Part shown: positions 63,938 to 64,000 of the stretch, in pieces | Layout: the number at the start of each line of letters is the position of its first letter | How positions within the stretch are numbered: position 1 is the first letter of the stretch | NCBI RefSeq assembly: GCF_016907955.1 | Contig: NZ_JAFBCX010000004.1 | Span: forward strand, 661,914-725,913 | Source of the DNA: Lentzea nigeriaca | Lineage (GTDB): Bacteria; Actinomycetota; Actinomycetes; Mycobacteriales; Pseudonocardiaceae | Direction: 5' to 3' | Length of the DNA stretch: 64,000 nt | Position numbers and translations under genes: made by a program | The notes under the pieces: model-generated | The model's database searches: none | What the model was told of the DNA's origin: nothing | What the model saw: only the letters and a program-made list of their open reading frames with translations

Positions 63938-64000
63938 GCAACGGAGTTCCTGCTAGAACAGCGTCGACCAAGATCGTTGCTCTGCAGAGAACTCCGTTGC
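63938..64000. repeat. Inverted repeat at the window edge
   Basis: GCAACGGAGTTC (63938-63949) and GAACTCCGTTGC (63989-64000) are a perfect 12-bp inverted repeat with 39 bp between. It may be the end of an insertion element or a terminator; the window stops here. Confidence 0.5.

Larger units (their letters stand above)
63533..64000. other. Right-end region without a recognised gene
   Basis: 468 bp. It should hold the GH74 promoter at its left. Further right are a 49-bp hairpin, the right copy of the 20-bp direct repeat and a 12-bp terminal inverted repeat ending at the last base of the window. The minus-strand frame before the hairpin reads AHAANYTALRLDLAHAVL followed by a stop, like the end of a truncated gene. 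Confidence 0.5.

Overview
The window is high-GC actinobacterial DNA, most probably from the family Pseudonocardiaceae (a Lentzea-, Saccharothrix- or Actinosynnema-like organism). This rests on the very high third-position GC, many GTG/TTG starts, and a ribosomal/RNA polymerase neighbourhood in the mycobacterial order (tRNA-Thr, tRNA-Met, rpmG, hadA, hadB, tRNA-Trp, secE, nusG, rplK, rplA ... rplJ, rplL, mkl, rpoB, rpoC ... rpsL, rpsG, fusA, tuf, rpsJ, rplC). The third had gene of mycolate makers is missing.

Layout. 1-5,804 (minus strand): start of the S10 operon (rplC partial, rpsJ) and the str operon (rpsL-rpsG-fusA-tuf) with a recognisable promoter and a long leader. 6,074-9,407 (plus): an accessory island with a small membrane protein plus lipoprotein pair, an APH-fold kinase, a zinc-ribbon protein, a toxin-antitoxin-like pair with an operator-type promoter, and a DUF4287 protein. 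9,807-17,293 (minus): rpoBC. 17,880-28,732 (minus): a complete mce lipid-import operon read as mceG(mkl)-yrbEA-yrbEB-mceABCDEF-mas-mas, almost every junction a 1-4 nt overlap, sitting between rplL and rpoB. 29,356-30,353: rplJ-rplL with an L10-type leader that contains an intrinsic terminator and a possible antiterminator.

30,597-34,010: a membrane protein, a methyltransferase, an imine-reductase-like enzyme and a GlxA-type AraC regulator, ending in a 167-bp near-palindrome that fills the gap to rplA. 34,185-38,510: rplA, rplK, nusG, secE, tRNA-Trp, hadB, hadA, rpmG, tRNA-Met, tRNA-Thr. 38,585-48,623: a diguanylate cyclase/phosphodiesterase-like protein, PhzF, GNAT, a small protein, a carboxymuconolactone decarboxylase family gene behind an ECF41-like promoter, an SDR plus imine-reductase-like operon divergent from an HxlR regulator, a PP2C-like gene, tRNA-Tyr, YajQ and RmlA.

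48,624-54,694: a detached nuoB-nuoC-nuoI trio followed by htpX, divergent from a LysR regulator that overlaps an exported GH2 enzyme. 54,751-59,216: a small protein, a lytic transglycosylase, tandem paralogues of unknown function, and an arsenic locus (arsM divergent from arsR-arsC). 59,407-63,532: a SigE-family sigma factor with a membrane partner and a ricin-lectin/GH74 glucanase, flanked by a 20-bp direct repeat. The right end carries hairpins but no convincing gene.

Most notable non-genic signals: an orphan consensus LexA box at 43,329 driving an immediate hairpin with no gene behind it; the 167-bp palindrome; two related mosaic repeats in the same position downstream of the rpoC and rplL terminators with circularly permuted blocks; the rplJ attenuator; and the operator of the toxin-antitoxin-like pair.
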